64,000 nucleotides of DNA from Terricaulis sp. (GCA_024707365.1 JANPZV010000004.1:1-64000), one strand, 5' to 3'; counted from the first letter of the stretch, positions 18,479-28,406 are shown. Program-made: numbers and translations. Notes: a model not told the origin generated them from the sequence alone.

Positions 18479-20158
18479 TTATTGATCCCGGCCCGCATAA
18501 GCGTGCAGGCCAAACACCGCGCCAACAAACCCGCCCGCCGTGCGCGTCGAGAGCATGCGGCCATCCACATCGCGCGCGAGCGTGATCCAATCGCCATCGC
18601 CGACGGCGTAAGCAAAATCATAAAGCGGCCCGCGCCCGCTGATACGCAGCCGCACTGGTGCGTTCGCCTCGCCCGGCAGCGGCGCCGAGGCGATCACAAT
18701 CCCGCGTTCGGGATCGCCATCGCCGGCGCGCCGCCGCAACCGCACCACCCGCGCGTCATTTTCCGCGCCGACAGCCAGGAAGACATAAAATTCATCGCTC
18801 TGCAGCGCCGCCAACCCCGCTTCGTTTTGCCCGCGCGGCGCAAAATGCAGCACTGTTTCAGCGCTCGCGTTCATATGCTGCTGCCGCCGCGCCACGAAGG
18901 AGGGCTCTCCGCGCGCGCCGAGCGAAATCGTGCGTGGTTCAAGCCTCAGCGCGCCATCATCGACGCTGAGCCACGGCGCGGTTTGCGCGCGCATGCGCAT
19001 CCAATGCGGGCCAAGCGGAGCGTCAAACGCCTCGCGCACGGAAAAATCGCCTTGCGTCGGCAAAGCGGGCGCTGCTTGCGGCGGCAGGTTCGGCCGCGCG
19101 TGCACGTAGGGCACGGCTTCCGCGCCCTCGGTGATGATCGGCCAGCCATCCACCCAGCGCACCGGCATGAGAAACGTCTCGCGGCCGGTATTGTAATAAT
19201 CGCCCTCATAGGGGCGCACGCCCAGGAATGTCACCCACCATGCGCCGTCCGGCGTTTGCACAAAGTCCGCATGGCCCACCGATGTGATCGGATGGGGCCG
19301 CGCCCGATCCATATGGCGCTGCGTGAGGATCGGGTTGCCTGCGAACGCTTCATAGGGCCCAAGCGGATGGCGCGCGCGCAAGATCACTTGCGAATGGCCT
19401 TCCGCCGTGCCGCCCTCTGCGGCGCTGAGATAATAATAGTCGCCGTGCTTGTAGATGTGCGGGCCTTCGATCCAGATCGGCTTTTCCTCAAACCGCACGC
19501 CGCCATCGATCAGCACGCGCGGCTCACTAATCGGCTGCAGCGTTTGCGGATCGATCTGCCTGATCCAGATGGCGCGATGCCCGTCATATTGCGCCGCGCC
19601 GGGCGGGCCGTCATTGTTCATCAGGTAGACAGCGCCATCTTCATCGAAGAACAGCGAAGGATCGATGCCGCCCACGGCCGGAATCCAAACCGGATCGCTC
19701 CATGGCCCGGCGGGATTCTCGGCGCGGATAATGAAATTGCCGCCGCAATCAACGCAGGTGTTGGCGATGTAGAACACCCCGTCATGATGCTCGATCGTCG
19801 GCGCAAACACCCCGCGCGAGAGGCCGAGATTGCCGAAATCCAGCATGCCCGGCCGGTCAATCGCGTTGCCGATTTGCGTCCAATTCACCAGGTCGCGGCT
19901 GTGAAACACCGGGATGCCGGGAAAGTACGCGAACGTGGAGGTGACGAGATAATAATCAGCGCCCGCCTGCGTGATCGATGGATCGGGATAGAACCCTTGC
20001 AGGATCGGGTTGAGATACTGATCCGCGCCCGCGGCGATGCTTTCGCGCACGGGATCTGCGCCGCTATAGGCAAACCACTCAAACCGCGCTGTTTGCGGCG
20101 CGCTCGCGCAGGCCGCCAGCGATGCGCCAAGCAGCCCGGCGAGAGCGGCGCGTATCAT
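18479..20158 (-). CDS. GH43 beta-xylosidase/alpha-L-arabinofuranosidase lipoprotein
   Basis: 559 aa with a lipobox (SLAAC, Cys about residue 17). The five-bladed GH43 propeller carries the three catalytic acids in FYPDPSI (general base), GGIDPSLFFDEDG (pKa-modulating Asp) and WIEGPHIYKHGDYY (acid Glu). A C-terminal beta-sandwich of about 190 residues (from EAFDAPLGPHWMRMR) matches the XynB-like accessory domain that completes the active site in this GH43 group. It releases xylose or arabinose from xylo-oligosaccharides, probably in the periplasm. The ATG overlaps the GH3 stop (ATGA). Confidence 0.93.
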   Translation of the reverse strand: MIRAALAGLLGASLAACASAPQTARFEWFAYSGADPVRESIAAGADQYLNPILQGFYPDPSITQAGADYYLVTSTFAYFPGIPVFHSRDLVNWTQIGNAIDRPGMLDFGNLGLSRGVFAPTIEHHDGVFYIANTCVDCGGNFIIRAENPAGPWSDPVWIPAVGGIDPSLFFDEDGAVYLMNNDGPPGAAQYDGHRAIWIRQIDPQTLQPISEPRVLIDGGVRFEEKPIWIEGPHIYKHGDYYYLSAAEGGTAEGHSQVILRARHPLGPYEAFAGNPILTQRHMDRARPHPITSVGHADFVQTPDGAWWVTFLGVRPYEGDYYNTGRETFLMPVRWVDGWPIITEGAEAVPYVHARPNLPPQAAPALPTQGDFSVREAFDAPLGPHWMRMRAQTAPWLSVDDGALRLEPRTISLGARGEPSFVARRQQHMNASAETVLHFAPRGQNEAGLAALQSDEFYVFLAVGAENDARVVRLRRRAGDGDPERGIVIASAPLPGEANAPVRLRISGRGPLYDFAYAVGDGDWITLARDVDGRMLSTRTAGGFVGAVFGLHAYAGRDQ

Positions 20159-22536
20159 GGCGCCACCGTCAGCACCACGCTTTGCAGATCAACCGAGTTC
20201 GGCCCGGTGCGGATTTCAAACTCGCCCGGCTCGATCACGCGCTGCATGCGCTGGTCATACATTTCAAGCGCGCGCGGCCCGATCGTGAGCGTCACGGTGC
20301 GGCTTTCGCCGGGCGCCAGCGTCACGCGCTGAAAGCCCGCCAGCTCCAGCACCGGCCGCGCCACCGAGCTTATCCGGTCACGCACATAAAGCTGCACCAC
20401 CTCATCGCCCGTGCGCGCGCCGATGTTGCGCACGTCCACCGAAACCTCAACGCTCTCGCCCGCGCGGATGCTCGCCGCCGAAAGCCGCGGCGGGCTCAGC
20501 TCAAAACTGGTGTAGGAAAGCCCCCAGCCGAACGGATAAAGCGGTGTCGTTTCTTCAAATAGATAACCGCGCCTGGCGCTCGGCTTGTGATTGTAAAACA
20601 TCGGCAATTGCCCAACGTGGCGCGCCACCGTCACCGGCAGCTTGCCGCCCGGATTGGCCTCGCCAAACAGGATTTGCGCCATCGCCGTTCCGCCCTCCTG
20701 GCCGAGATACCAGCCCTCAATGATCGCGTGCGCGCGTTCGGCGATCAGCGGGTAGGAGGGCGGGCGCCCGTTCAGCAGCACCACGACCGTGGGCTTGTTC
20801 AGCGCAAAGATGGCTTCCGCCAGCGCATTCTGCTCGCCGATCAGATCGATGCTGGCGCGATCGCCCAGATGCTCCGGCGCCCAGCCTTCGCGGCTGGTTT
20901 GTTCGGTGTCGCCCAGCACCAGGATGATGTGATCGGCGCGCCGCGCCACCGCGACGGCCTCGCGGATGCGTCGCGCATTCTGCGCAGGGTCAGCCAGGCG
21001 CACCTCATCGGCCCACCAATCATCGCTCTCGGTGATGCGCACGCCTTCATGATGCAGCACGCGTGCGCGGCCCGCCACATGCGCCTCAACGCCCTCAAGC
21101 AGCGTCACCACACCGCGCGGGATGCCGGAATAGCCGCCCAGCCGCTCCGCCGCCGCATTGGGGCCGATCACCGCCAGCGTGCGGATGCGGTTTGCATCGA
21201 GCGGCAGAAGATTATTCTCATTGCGCAGCAGCACGACAGAGCGCCTCGCCGCTTCTTCGGCCAGTGCGCGCGCTTCGGCATTGCCGGTGATGGCCTCGGC
21301 CGCTTCGCCATCGGCGTAAGGATTTTCAAACAAGCCGGCGAGGAATTTGATCGTCAGCACCCGCGCCACGGCGCGATCGATCTCCGCTTCGCTCACGCGG
21401 CCCGCGCGCACGGCCGCCACCAGCGTGTGAAACGCCGCGCCATCGGGCAGGTCCATGTCCACGCCCGCGCGCAGCGCGCGCACGGCGGCGGCGGCGTAGT
21501 CCGGCTCGATGCGGTGAATGTCGGCCATTTGCTCGATGGCGAAATAATCGCTCACCACCGCGCCCTGATAGCCCCATTCGCCGCGCAGCACGCCATTGAG
21601 CAGCCATGTGTTGGCGTGGCTCGGCACGCCGTCGATTTCGTTATACGAAGCCATCACCGCGCGCAGATTGGTGCGGCGCACCGCTTGCTCGAAGGGCGGG
21701 AAGAAAAACTCGCGCAACTCCCGCTCCGCGAACGGGGCGGGGGCCACGTTGTGGCCGCCTTCGGGCTGGCCGTGGCCTGTCATGTGTTTCAGCGTCGCCA
21801 TCACGCGATGTTCGCCCAGTGGCAGCGTATCGCCTTGCAGGCCGCGAATGGCGGCGACGCCCATTTCCGCCACAAGATAGGGGTCTTCGCCGAAGGTTTC
21901 CTCAATCCGCCCCCAGCGCGGATCGCGCGCGATATCGACAACCGGGGAAAGCACAAGATGCACCCCGCGCGCACGGATTTCGCGCGAGACAATCTGATTG
22001 ACCTCGCGCACCAGTTCAGGATCCCACGAACTCGCCAGCGCGATCGCTTGCGGGAAGCTCGTCGCATCTGGCGCGGCGTAGCCGTGCAGGCCTTCCTCAT
22101 GAAACAGCACAGGAATGCCGAGCCGCGTTTCCTCCACCGCCCAGCGCTGGATCGCGTTCACCAGCGCCACCGTGCGCCGCGCATCGCGATGCGGAATTTC
22201 GCGCGGGGAAACCGGGCCGGTGATGTCCTGCGGCCGCGCGAATTGGCCAACGCCGTGCGGATAGCGCGCGCGGGCGCGCTCGAGATCGAACTCCATCGCC
22301 GCGTCGAAAATTTCGGGCTTATTGGTCCACACCGTCAGTAGCTGCGCGACCTTCTCTTCCAGCGTCATGCGGCCGATGAGATCGGCCACGCGGCGCTCCA
22401 CCGGCGCGCTGGCGTCGCGATAGAGCGGGTTTTGCTGGGCCGATGTCGTAGCGGGCAGCGCCAGCAGCGCGGCAAGGCAAACAAGCGCGCCCATAACGTG
22501 CGCATGGCTTCGCGCAAGGCGCAGGCGCCATCCCAT
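20155..22536 (-). CDS. GH3 beta-glycosidase (beta-xylosidase/beta-glucosidase), copy 1
   Basis: 793 aa: signal peptide to about residue 33 (ATTSAQQ), GH3 N-terminal barrel with FHEEGLHGYAAPDATSFPQA and GAVVSDYFAIEQM (nucleophile Asp), GH3 C-terminal sandwich, and fibronectin-III-like tail from SVDVRNIGARTGDEVVQLYV. It should remove terminal xylose or glucose residues from oligosaccharides in the periplasm. It is first in the GH3-GH43-GH10 operon and divergent from a close paralogue at 22707. LacI-type sites at 22575 and 22643 lie upstream. Confidence 0.93.
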   Translation of the reverse strand: MGWRLRLARSHAHVMGALVCLAALLALPATTSAQQNPLYRDASAPVERRVADLIGRMTLEEKVAQLLTVWTNKPEIFDAAMEFDLERARARYPHGVGQFARPQDITGPVSPREIPHRDARRTVALVNAIQRWAVEETRLGIPVLFHEEGLHGYAAPDATSFPQAIALASSWDPELVREVNQIVSREIRARGVHLVLSPVVDIARDPRWGRIEETFGEDPYLVAEMGVAAIRGLQGDTLPLGEHRVMATLKHMTGHGQPEGGHNVAPAPFAERELREFFFPPFEQAVRRTNLRAVMASYNEIDGVPSHANTWLLNGVLRGEWGYQGAVVSDYFAIEQMADIHRIEPDYAAAAVRALRAGVDMDLPDGAAFHTLVAAVRAGRVSEAEIDRAVARVLTIKFLAGLFENPYADGEAAEAITGNAEARALAEEAARRSVVLLRNENNLLPLDANRIRTLAVIGPNAAAERLGGYSGIPRGVVTLLEGVEAHVAGRARVLHHEGVRITESDDWWADEVRLADPAQNARRIREAVAVARRADHIILVLGDTEQTSREGWAPEHLGDRASIDLIGEQNALAEAIFALNKPTVVVLLNGRPPSYPLIAERAHAIIEGWYLGQEGGTAMAQILFGEANPGGKLPVTVARHVGQLPMFYNHKPSARRGYLFEETTPLYPFGWGLSYTSFELSPPRLSAASIRAGESVEVSVDVRNIGARTGDEVVQLYVRDRISSVARPVLELAGFQRVTLAPGESRTVTLTIGPRALEMYDQRMQRVIEPGEFEIRTGPNSVDLQSVVLTVAP

Positions 22537-22574
22537 TTCATCCTCCCCGGCATGAGCGCGTTATCGCGCCTTTC

Positions 22575-22587
22575 TGATAGCGCTACC
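22575..22587. promoter_or_regulatory. LacI-type operator between the two GH3 genes
   Basis: TGATAGCGCTACC has the same central TAGCGCTA as the 10133 palindrome and is 39 bp upstream of copy 1. It is placed to control the GH3-GH43-GH10 operon and perhaps the divergent GH3 gene. Confidence 0.65.
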
Positions 22588-22642
22588 GTAGGCGGACTCT
22601 TTCGCTGCGTCAAAGCGTTTCGGCGTGCGCGCGCGTTTATGA

Positions 22643-22653
22643 TTGCGGTACCA
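22643..22653. promoter_or_regulatory. TGGTACCGCAA-type operator candidate
   Basis: TTGCGGTACCA is the reverse complement of TGGTACCGCAA, which also occurs at 26952 before the symporter and, with one difference, at 5182. It lies 54 bp before the second GH3 gene. Confidence 0.45.
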
Positions 22654-22706
22654 GTTTTTTTCCCGCCATCGTCGCTGCAACGACATAACAAAGGGGAGGA
22701 AGCCGC

Positions 22707-25094
22707 ATGCGCCTGACAAAGCGCGCGCTTATGCGCGGCGTGGCCGGGGTGCTCGCCGGGCTGTTCATCGCCGAGGAGGCCGCAGCGCAAACGCGCAGCG
22801 GCGCGCGCGCAGCGCCGCTTTATAAAGATGCGAACGCACCGCTTGAGGCGCGCGTCGAAGATTTGCTGCGCCGCATGAGCCTGGATGAGAAAATCCAGCA
22901 GATCACCACGGTTTGGCGCCAGCGCCGCAGCTTTTATGACGATGAGCTCAATTTCGATCCCGCGCGCTTTGCGGCGCTTTATCCGCATGGCGTGGGCCAT
23001 ATCGCGCGCCCCGCGGATCGGCCCGGCATGGGCAGCCCCTGGCAGATTCCATATCGCGGCCCAGCCGAAACCGCAGAGCTGATCAACGCGATCCAGCGCT
23101 ATCATCTGGAGCACACGCGCCTCGGCGTGCCGGTGCTGTTTCACGAAGAAGCGCTACACGGCCTCTCCGCGCGCGGCGCGACCAGTTTTCCCATCTCCAT
23201 CGCGCTCGCCAGCACGTTCGATCCTGATCTCGTGCAGCGAATTTTCAGCATCGCGGCGCGGGAAACGCGCGCGCGCGGGGTGCATCTGGTGCTGGCGCCC
23301 GTCATCGACATCGCCCGCGATCCGCGCTGGGGGCGGATCGAGGAAACCTATGGCGAAGATCCGTATCTGGTTGGCGAAATGGGCGTCGCCGCCATTCGAG
23401 GCTTTCAGGGCGATGCGTTGCCGCTGGAAGATGGCCGCGTGTTCGCCACGCTCAAGCACATGACAGGCCACGGCCAGCCCGAGGGCGGGCATAATGTGGC
23501 GCCCGCGCCGTTTGGCGAGCGCACCTTGCGCGAAATGTTCTTCCCACCGTTCGAGCAGGCGTTTACGCGCACCAATGTGATGGCCGTGATGGCCTCCTAT
23601 AACGAGATCGACGGCGTGCCGAGCCATGCCAATGATTGGCTGCTCAAGGATGTGCTGCGCAGGGAGTGGGGCTTCCGCGGCGCCGTCGTCAGCGATTACA
23701 ATGCGATCGAGCAGCTCGCCGATCTGCATCAGGTTGAGCCTGATTGGCCCGCCGCCGCGATCCGCGCGTTGCGCGCGGGCGTGGATTGGGATCTGCCCAA
23801 TGGCGATGGCTTCATCACGCTTGCCGGCGCCGTGCGCGAAGGGCGTGTCGCTGAGCAAGAGCTCGATGAGCCGGTGCGCCGTATGCTGCGCATGAAATTT
23901 CTCGGCGGCCTGTTTGAAAATCCTTACGCCGATCCCGCTTACGCCGAAGCCATCACCGATAACGAAGAAGCCCGCGCGCTGGCGGAGGAAGCGGCGCGCA
24001 AATCAGTGGTTTTGCTTAAAAACGATGGGCTTTTGCCGCTGGACGCCGCGCGCATCCGCCGCCTTGCCGTGATCGGCCCCAATGCCGCCGCCGCCCCGCT
24101 CGGCGCCTATAGCAACGTGCCGCGCCGCACGATCTCGATTCTTGAAGGGCTGCAAGCGCGCGCCGGGGAGAGGATGGAGATCCTCCACCATGAGGGCGTG
24201 CGCCTCGTCACCGATGATCCCGCCGGCGATTGGTCGCGCAATGCAATTGAACTGGCTGATCCCGCGGAAAACCGCCGGCTTATCCGGCAAGCGGTGCGCC
24301 TCGCGCGGCGCGCGGATACGATTGTGCTCTGCATCGGCGGCTCGAGCGCCGAAGCGCGCGAGGGCTGGGCGGACAATCATTTGGGCGATCGCGCCAGCAT
24401 CGGCCTGATCGGCCAGCAGCAGGAGCTGTTCGATGCGCTCAAGGCGCTTGGCAAGCCGATCGTGGTGGTGCTGATCAATGGCCGCCCGCAATCGATCGAA
24501 GCCATCGCGGGCGAGGCGCGCGCTATTCTTGAAGGCTGGTATCTCGGCCAGGAGGGCGGGACAGCGATGGCGCAAATCCTGTTCGGCGATGCAAATCCCG
24601 GCGGCAAATTGCCCGTCACCATCGCGCGCCATGAGGGGCAAATCCCGCTTTACTACAATCACCAGCCAAGCGCCCGGCGCGGCTATTTGTTTGAATCAAG
24701 CGAGCCGCTTTATCCATTCGGCTTTGGCCTTTCCTACACGTCGTTTGAAATAAGCGCCCCGCGCTTGGTTGCGGCGCGCATTGGCATGGGGCAAAGCGCT
24801 GAGGTGCTTGTCGATGTGCGCAACAGCGGCGCGCGCGCGGGCGATGAGGTGGTGCAGCTTTATGTGCGCGACGTGCTCGCCTCTGTCGCGCAGCCGGTGA
24901 AGGCGCTGCGCGGCTTCCAGCGCGTGACGCTCCAACCTGGAGAGAGCCGCACGCTGCGCTTTGCGCTCGCGCCCGAAGCCTTCGCGCTTTGGAACCAGGA
25001 GATGCGCCGCGTGGTCGAACCCGGCGCGTTCGAGATCATGGCGGGCGCGAACTCAGCCGATGTGCAAAGCGTGACGCTGACGATCACCGCTTAA
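22707..25094 (+). CDS. GH3 beta-glycosidase, copy 2
   Basis: 795 aa, the same architecture as the divergent copy and closely similar along its length (shared TLKHMTGHGQPEGGHNVAPA and ASYNEIDGVPSHAN). The N-terminus MRLTKRALMRGVAGVLAGLF is signal-like, followed by AAAQTR. The nucleophile Asp is in GAVVSDYNAIEQL. The substrate-loop sequences differ between copies (ARPADRPGMGSPWQIP versus ARPQDITGPVSPREIP), suggesting different oligosaccharide preferences. GGGGAGG lies 9 nt upstream of the ATG. It arose with copy 1 by duplication and inversion. Confidence 0.93.
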   Translation: MRLTKRALMRGVAGVLAGLFIAEEAAAQTRSGARAAPLYKDANAPLEARVEDLLRRMSLDEKIQQITTVWRQRRSFYDDELNFDPARFAALYPHGVGHIARPADRPGMGSPWQIPYRGPAETAELINAIQRYHLEHTRLGVPVLFHEEALHGLSARGATSFPISIALASTFDPDLVQRIFSIAARETRARGVHLVLAPVIDIARDPRWGRIEETYGEDPYLVGEMGVAAIRGFQGDALPLEDGRVFATLKHMTGHGQPEGGHNVAPAPFGERTLREMFFPPFEQAFTRTNVMAVMASYNEIDGVPSHANDWLLKDVLRREWGFRGAVVSDYNAIEQLADLHQVEPDWPAAAIRALRAGVDWDLPNGDGFITLAGAVREGRVAEQELDEPVRRMLRMKFLGGLFENPYADPAYAEAITDNEEARALAEEAARKSVVLLKNDGLLPLDAARIRRLAVIGPNAAAAPLGAYSNVPRRTISILEGLQARAGERMEILHHEGVRLVTDDPAGDWSRNAIELADPAENRRLIRQAVRLARRADTIVLCIGGSSAEAREGWADNHLGDRASIGLIGQQQELFDALKALGKPIVVVLINGRPQSIEAIAGEARAILEGWYLGQEGGTAMAQILFGDANPGGKLPVTIARHEGQIPLYYNHQPSARRGYLFESSEPLYPFGFGLSYTSFEISAPRLVAARIGMGQSAEVLVDVRNSGARAGDEVVQLYVRDVLASVAQPVKALRGFQRVTLQPGESRTLRFALAPEAFALWNQEMRRVVEPGAFEIMAGANSADVQSVTLTITA

Positions 25095-25111
25095 GCGCGG
25101 CGCGCAAACAA

Positions 25112-25139
25112 AGCGGGCGGCGCTTTCACGCCGCCCGCT
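25112..25139. terminator. Bidirectional hairpin between convergent genes
   Basis: AGCGGGCGGCG and CGCCGCCCGCT form an 11-bp perfect stem with a 6-nt loop, midway between the convergent ends of GH3 copy 2 and the symporter. It lacks a long T tract. Confidence 0.55.
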
Positions 25140-25159
25140 GGCAAGTGCATGTGCCTGAT

Positions 25160-26890
25160 CTACCAGAAGTAAGCGTAGATCGCGGCGATGATGCCAAGAA
25201 TGATCACAGAGTGGATCACATCCCATTGTGAGAAATTGGCCTTATCTTCGGCCTTCTGCTCAGGCGTGATGCTCTGCATGGTGAGGCCTGCGAGCGCTTC
25301 TTTGCTGGCCGGCTGGGTGAACATGCTCACCGCGTAGATCAGCGCGCAGCTGAACGCGAACAGAAGGAAGCTGAAATAGAGCCAGTTGAGATCGACAAAC
25401 CATTGCAGCATGCCGAAATCGACCCCGCCCATTTCATGCGCCGCCACCATGCCAAGCCGCGACATGCCCAGCATAAAGCCTGCGATGATGCCGATAAAGC
25501 CCGAGCGCGGCGAAGCGCGTTCGGAGAGGATGCCCAGCATGAACACCGCCGCGATCGAAGGGGCGAGCAGCGATTGCACCGCTTGCAGATAGCCATAGAG
25601 CTGATCGTTGCCGCCCAGCTCCTGCATCACTGGAATCCAGCCAATGCCAAGCACAACCATCGCCACGGTCGCCATCCGGCCAATGCCGACAAGCTGCTTC
25701 TCCGTGGTTTGCGGGCGCAAGCGCTTGTAGAAATCGACCGTGAACAAAGTGGCCGTTGAGTTAAACAGCGAGGCCAGCGAACTCATCAGCGCCGCCAGCA
25801 TGCCCGCCAGCACAAGCCCGCGCAGGCCCTCGGGCAGCAGCGCGGAGGCGAGGCGCGGGAACGCCTCGTTGGAGTTTTCCTGATAATTCCAGTCAGCAAA
25901 GCCTGGCGCGCCTTGTTGCGCCAGCGCCACCGCGATCATGCCGGGGATCAGGAAGATAAACACCGGCGCGAGTTTCAGATAACCCGCGAAAATCGCGCCG
26001 CGCCGCGCGTGCGAGAGGTTCTTCGCCGTCAGCACGCGCTGGACGATATATTGATCGGTGCACCAGTACCAAAGCCCGATGATCGGGGAGGCAAGCAGCA
26101 CCCCGAGCCATGGCGTCTGATTGGTGTCAAACAGGAAATCCCATGATGTCGGCAGCCAGCTTTCGCTTTCGGTGCCTTGCATCAGCGGGCGCCACATATG
26201 GATATTGTCGCCATTGGCGGCGCGCAGCGCGTCGAGCCCGCCGATTTTATCGAGGCCCACCACGAGAATAACCGCCGAGCCAATCAGCAGCAGCGGCGCC
26301 TGCATGCCCTCTGTCCAAAGCACCGCCTTCATGCCGCCAACCACGGTGTAAATCCCGGTGATCACCACCAGCGCAAACGCCGAGAACCAGAAGAAATCCA
26401 TCTGGAAGCCAAGCAGATTGACGTGCTGATAGCCGAGGATCGTTTGGATCGTGATCGCCCCGGCATAGATCGTCACCGAGGCTTTGGTCAGGATGTAAGA
26501 GATCAGGAAGATGAGCGAGAGCGCCGTGCGCGTGCCCGGCGTGTAGCGCTTTTCCAAAAATTCCGGCGTCGTGAAGATTTTCGAGCGCAGATAGAACGGC
26601 GCGAAAATCCAGCCCAGCACGATGCAGAGATAGGAGTGTAGCTCCCAATGGGCGAAGGCCATGCCGCTATTGGCGCCAGATCCGGCAAGGCCGACCAAAT
26701 GCTCGGCGCCGATATTGGAGGCGAAGATCGAGGCCCCGATTAAAAACCATGTCGCGTTGCGGCTGGCCAGGAAATAGTCGGTCGTGTCTTTCTCGCGTTG
26801 CAGCGCCACCCAGACGGCGATCCCTGCAAGCAGCGCGAAATAGACGCCCACGACGGACCAATCCAGCGCGCTGAAGCTTATGCTTGCCAT
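25160..26890 (-). CDS. Sodium:solute symporter (SSS/SGLT family), probable sugar importer
   Basis: 576 aa with about 14 predicted membrane helices. SGLT-like features include ASIFASNIGAEHLVGLAGSG (first-helix sodium and sugar site), FYLRSKIFTTPEFLEKRY (the SGLT signature region), GGMKAVLWTEGMQ and LWYWCTDQYIVQRVL. This subgroup of the family transports hexoses, pentoses or inositol with sodium. I chose ATG 26890, with AGGGGG 10-15 nt upstream, over the longer ATG-less reading. Located at the edge of the xylan locus with a TGGTACCGCAAAC site upstream, it is the likely inner-membrane importer for xylose or short xylo-oligosaccharides. Confidence 0.9.
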   Translation of the reverse strand: MASISFSALDWSVVGVYFALLAGIAVWVALQREKDTTDYFLASRNATWFLIGASIFASNIGAEHLVGLAGSGANSGMAFAHWELHSYLCIVLGWIFAPFYLRSKIFTTPEFLEKRYTPGTRTALSLIFLISYILTKASVTIYAGAITIQTILGYQHVNLLGFQMDFFWFSAFALVVITGIYTVVGGMKAVLWTEGMQAPLLLIGSAVILVVGLDKIGGLDALRAANGDNIHMWRPLMQGTESESWLPTSWDFLFDTNQTPWLGVLLASPIIGLWYWCTDQYIVQRVLTAKNLSHARRGAIFAGYLKLAPVFIFLIPGMIAVALAQQGAPGFADWNYQENSNEAFPRLASALLPEGLRGLVLAGMLAALMSSLASLFNSTATLFTVDFYKRLRPQTTEKQLVGIGRMATVAMVVLGIGWIPVMQELGGNDQLYGYLQAVQSLLAPSIAAVFMLGILSERASPRSGFIGIIAGFMLGMSRLGMVAAHEMGGVDFGMLQWFVDLNWLYFSFLLFAFSCALIYAVSMFTQPASKEALAGLTMQSITPEQKAEDKANFSQWDVIHSVIILGIIAAIYAYFW

Positions 26891-26951
26891 ATGTTCGTTT
26901 CCCCCTGCCGGGCCGTCTTTGGGCCCGTGTCCGGCTTGCGATCCATTTTTA

Positions 26952-26964
26952 TGGTACCGCAAAC
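26952..26964. promoter_or_regulatory. TGGTACCGCAAAC operator candidate
   Basis: This sequence lies 62 bp upstream of the symporter start. It matches the site at 5182 except for one central base and the inverted site at 22643, so these three may form one operator class. Confidence 0.5.
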
Positions 26965-27074
26965 ATCGACGTTATCAGATCAGGTTAGCCCGGCAAGCCA
27001 AATCCCGCGCGCGCCAGGGGGAGGCGGGGGAACGCAGCGCATGCCCATGACGGGCGCCGGTTAAGCTGATCGCA

Positions 27075-27093
27075 CCCCGGCTTTTCGCCGGGG
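27075..27093 (-). terminator. Hairpin after the TRAP operon
   Basis: CCCCGGC and GCCGGGG form a 7-bp stem with a 5-nt loop, 30 bp beyond the dctM stop on the minus strand. Confidence 0.5.
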
Positions 27094-27122
27094 CTGCGTC
27101 AGGGAAGCAGAGCCATTTCGCG

Positions 27123-28402
27123 TTACCGCCAAAGCGCGGGCAGCGTCAGCGACAATTCCGGGATGAAGGTGACGAGCAAAAGCACGCTCAGCGCCGCCAG
27201 ATAGAACGGCCAGATCGATTTCAGCGCCTCGGCCACGCTGATCCGCCCGATCGCCGAGCCCACAAACAGCACCGAGCCCACCGGCGGTGTGATGAGCCCG
27301 ATCCCTGCGCCCAGCACCAGGATCACGCCGAAATGCAGCGGCTCCACGCCATAGGCGCGCGCCACCGGCAAAAGGATCGGCGTGCAGATGATGATCATCG
27401 GCGCAAGATCAATGAACGTGCCCAACACCAGCAGCATCAGCAGCATGAGCAGCAGCACGATGATCTTATTGTCCGTCACGGCGTTGAGCGCCTCAACCGC
27501 CATCGCCGGCACTTGCAGATAAGCCAGCACCCAGCCAAACGCCGCCGCCGCGCCAATCACGAAGAGGATCGCCCCGGTTGAGCGCGCGGCGTGGCTCACC
27601 GCGCCAACAAACGCGCCCCAGCCCATGCCGCGATACACCAGCATCGTCACCAGCAGGGCGTAGAGCACGGCGACAGCCGCGCTCTCCACCGCCGTGAAAA
27701 TGCCGGCGCGGATGCCGCCGAAGATCACCACGATCAGCAGAAGGCCAGGGATGGCCGCGATCAGCCGCGTCAGCACCGCAGAGAAGCCGAGGAATTTTTC
27801 CGTCGGATAATTGCGCGCGCGCGCCATGAAATAGGCCGCGCCCATCACGCTGGCGGCCAGCATCAGCGCCGGGATGATCCCCGCCGCGAACAGGTCCGCG
27901 ATCGAAACGCCCCCGCCCGCGATCGCCGAATAGAGGATCAAATTGTGCGAAGGCGGCAAAAGCAGCGCCACCAGCGCGGCCGAGATCGTAACATCCACCG
28001 CGTAATCGGCGGAAAAGCCGCGCTCTTTCATTTGCGGGATCATGGTCGAGCCCACGGCCGACACATCCGCCAGCGCCGAGCCCGAAACCCCGCCGAAAAA
28101 CACCGAAGCGAGCACGCTCACTTGCCCCAGCCCGCCGCGCATATGCCCCACGAGCGAGGAGGCGAGCGCGATCAGCCGTTGGGAAATCCCCCGCGCAGCA
28201 TCAATTCGCCGGCGAAGATAAACAGCGGAATGGCCAGCAGCGACACCTTGGTGAAGCCCGAAGCCACCTGCTGCACCACCACGATCGGCTCAAGCCCAAG
28301 CGTCAGCACGCAGGCGATGGTGGACACCGCAATGGCGAACGCCACCGGCACGCCGAGCACGAGCAGAACGGCGAACACGCCAAAGAGAATAGCGATTTCC
28401 AT
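27123..28402 (-). CDS. dctM: TRAP transporter large permease (DctM)
   Basis: About 426 aa of nearly continuous membrane helices. DctM-specific features include VPVAFAIAVSTIACVLTLGL, AGELMLRGG, GGVSGSALADVSAVGSTMIP and GLITPPVGSVLFVGSAIG. One frame change falls in the C5 run 28188-28192; removing one base restores MLRGGISQRLIALASSLVGHMRGG-type continuity. It forms the sodium-driven translocation subunit for an organic acid. It is last in the hydratase-dctP-dctQ-dctM operon, with only a 4-bp gap to dctQ. Confidence 0.92.
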
Positions 28403-28406
28403 CGGC

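Noticed and set aside
18482-22341. Long plus-strand frames (616 and 584 codons) opposite GH43 and GH3
   Set aside because: Both are antisense shadows of well-supported glycosidase genes, with biased composition and no ribosome sites.
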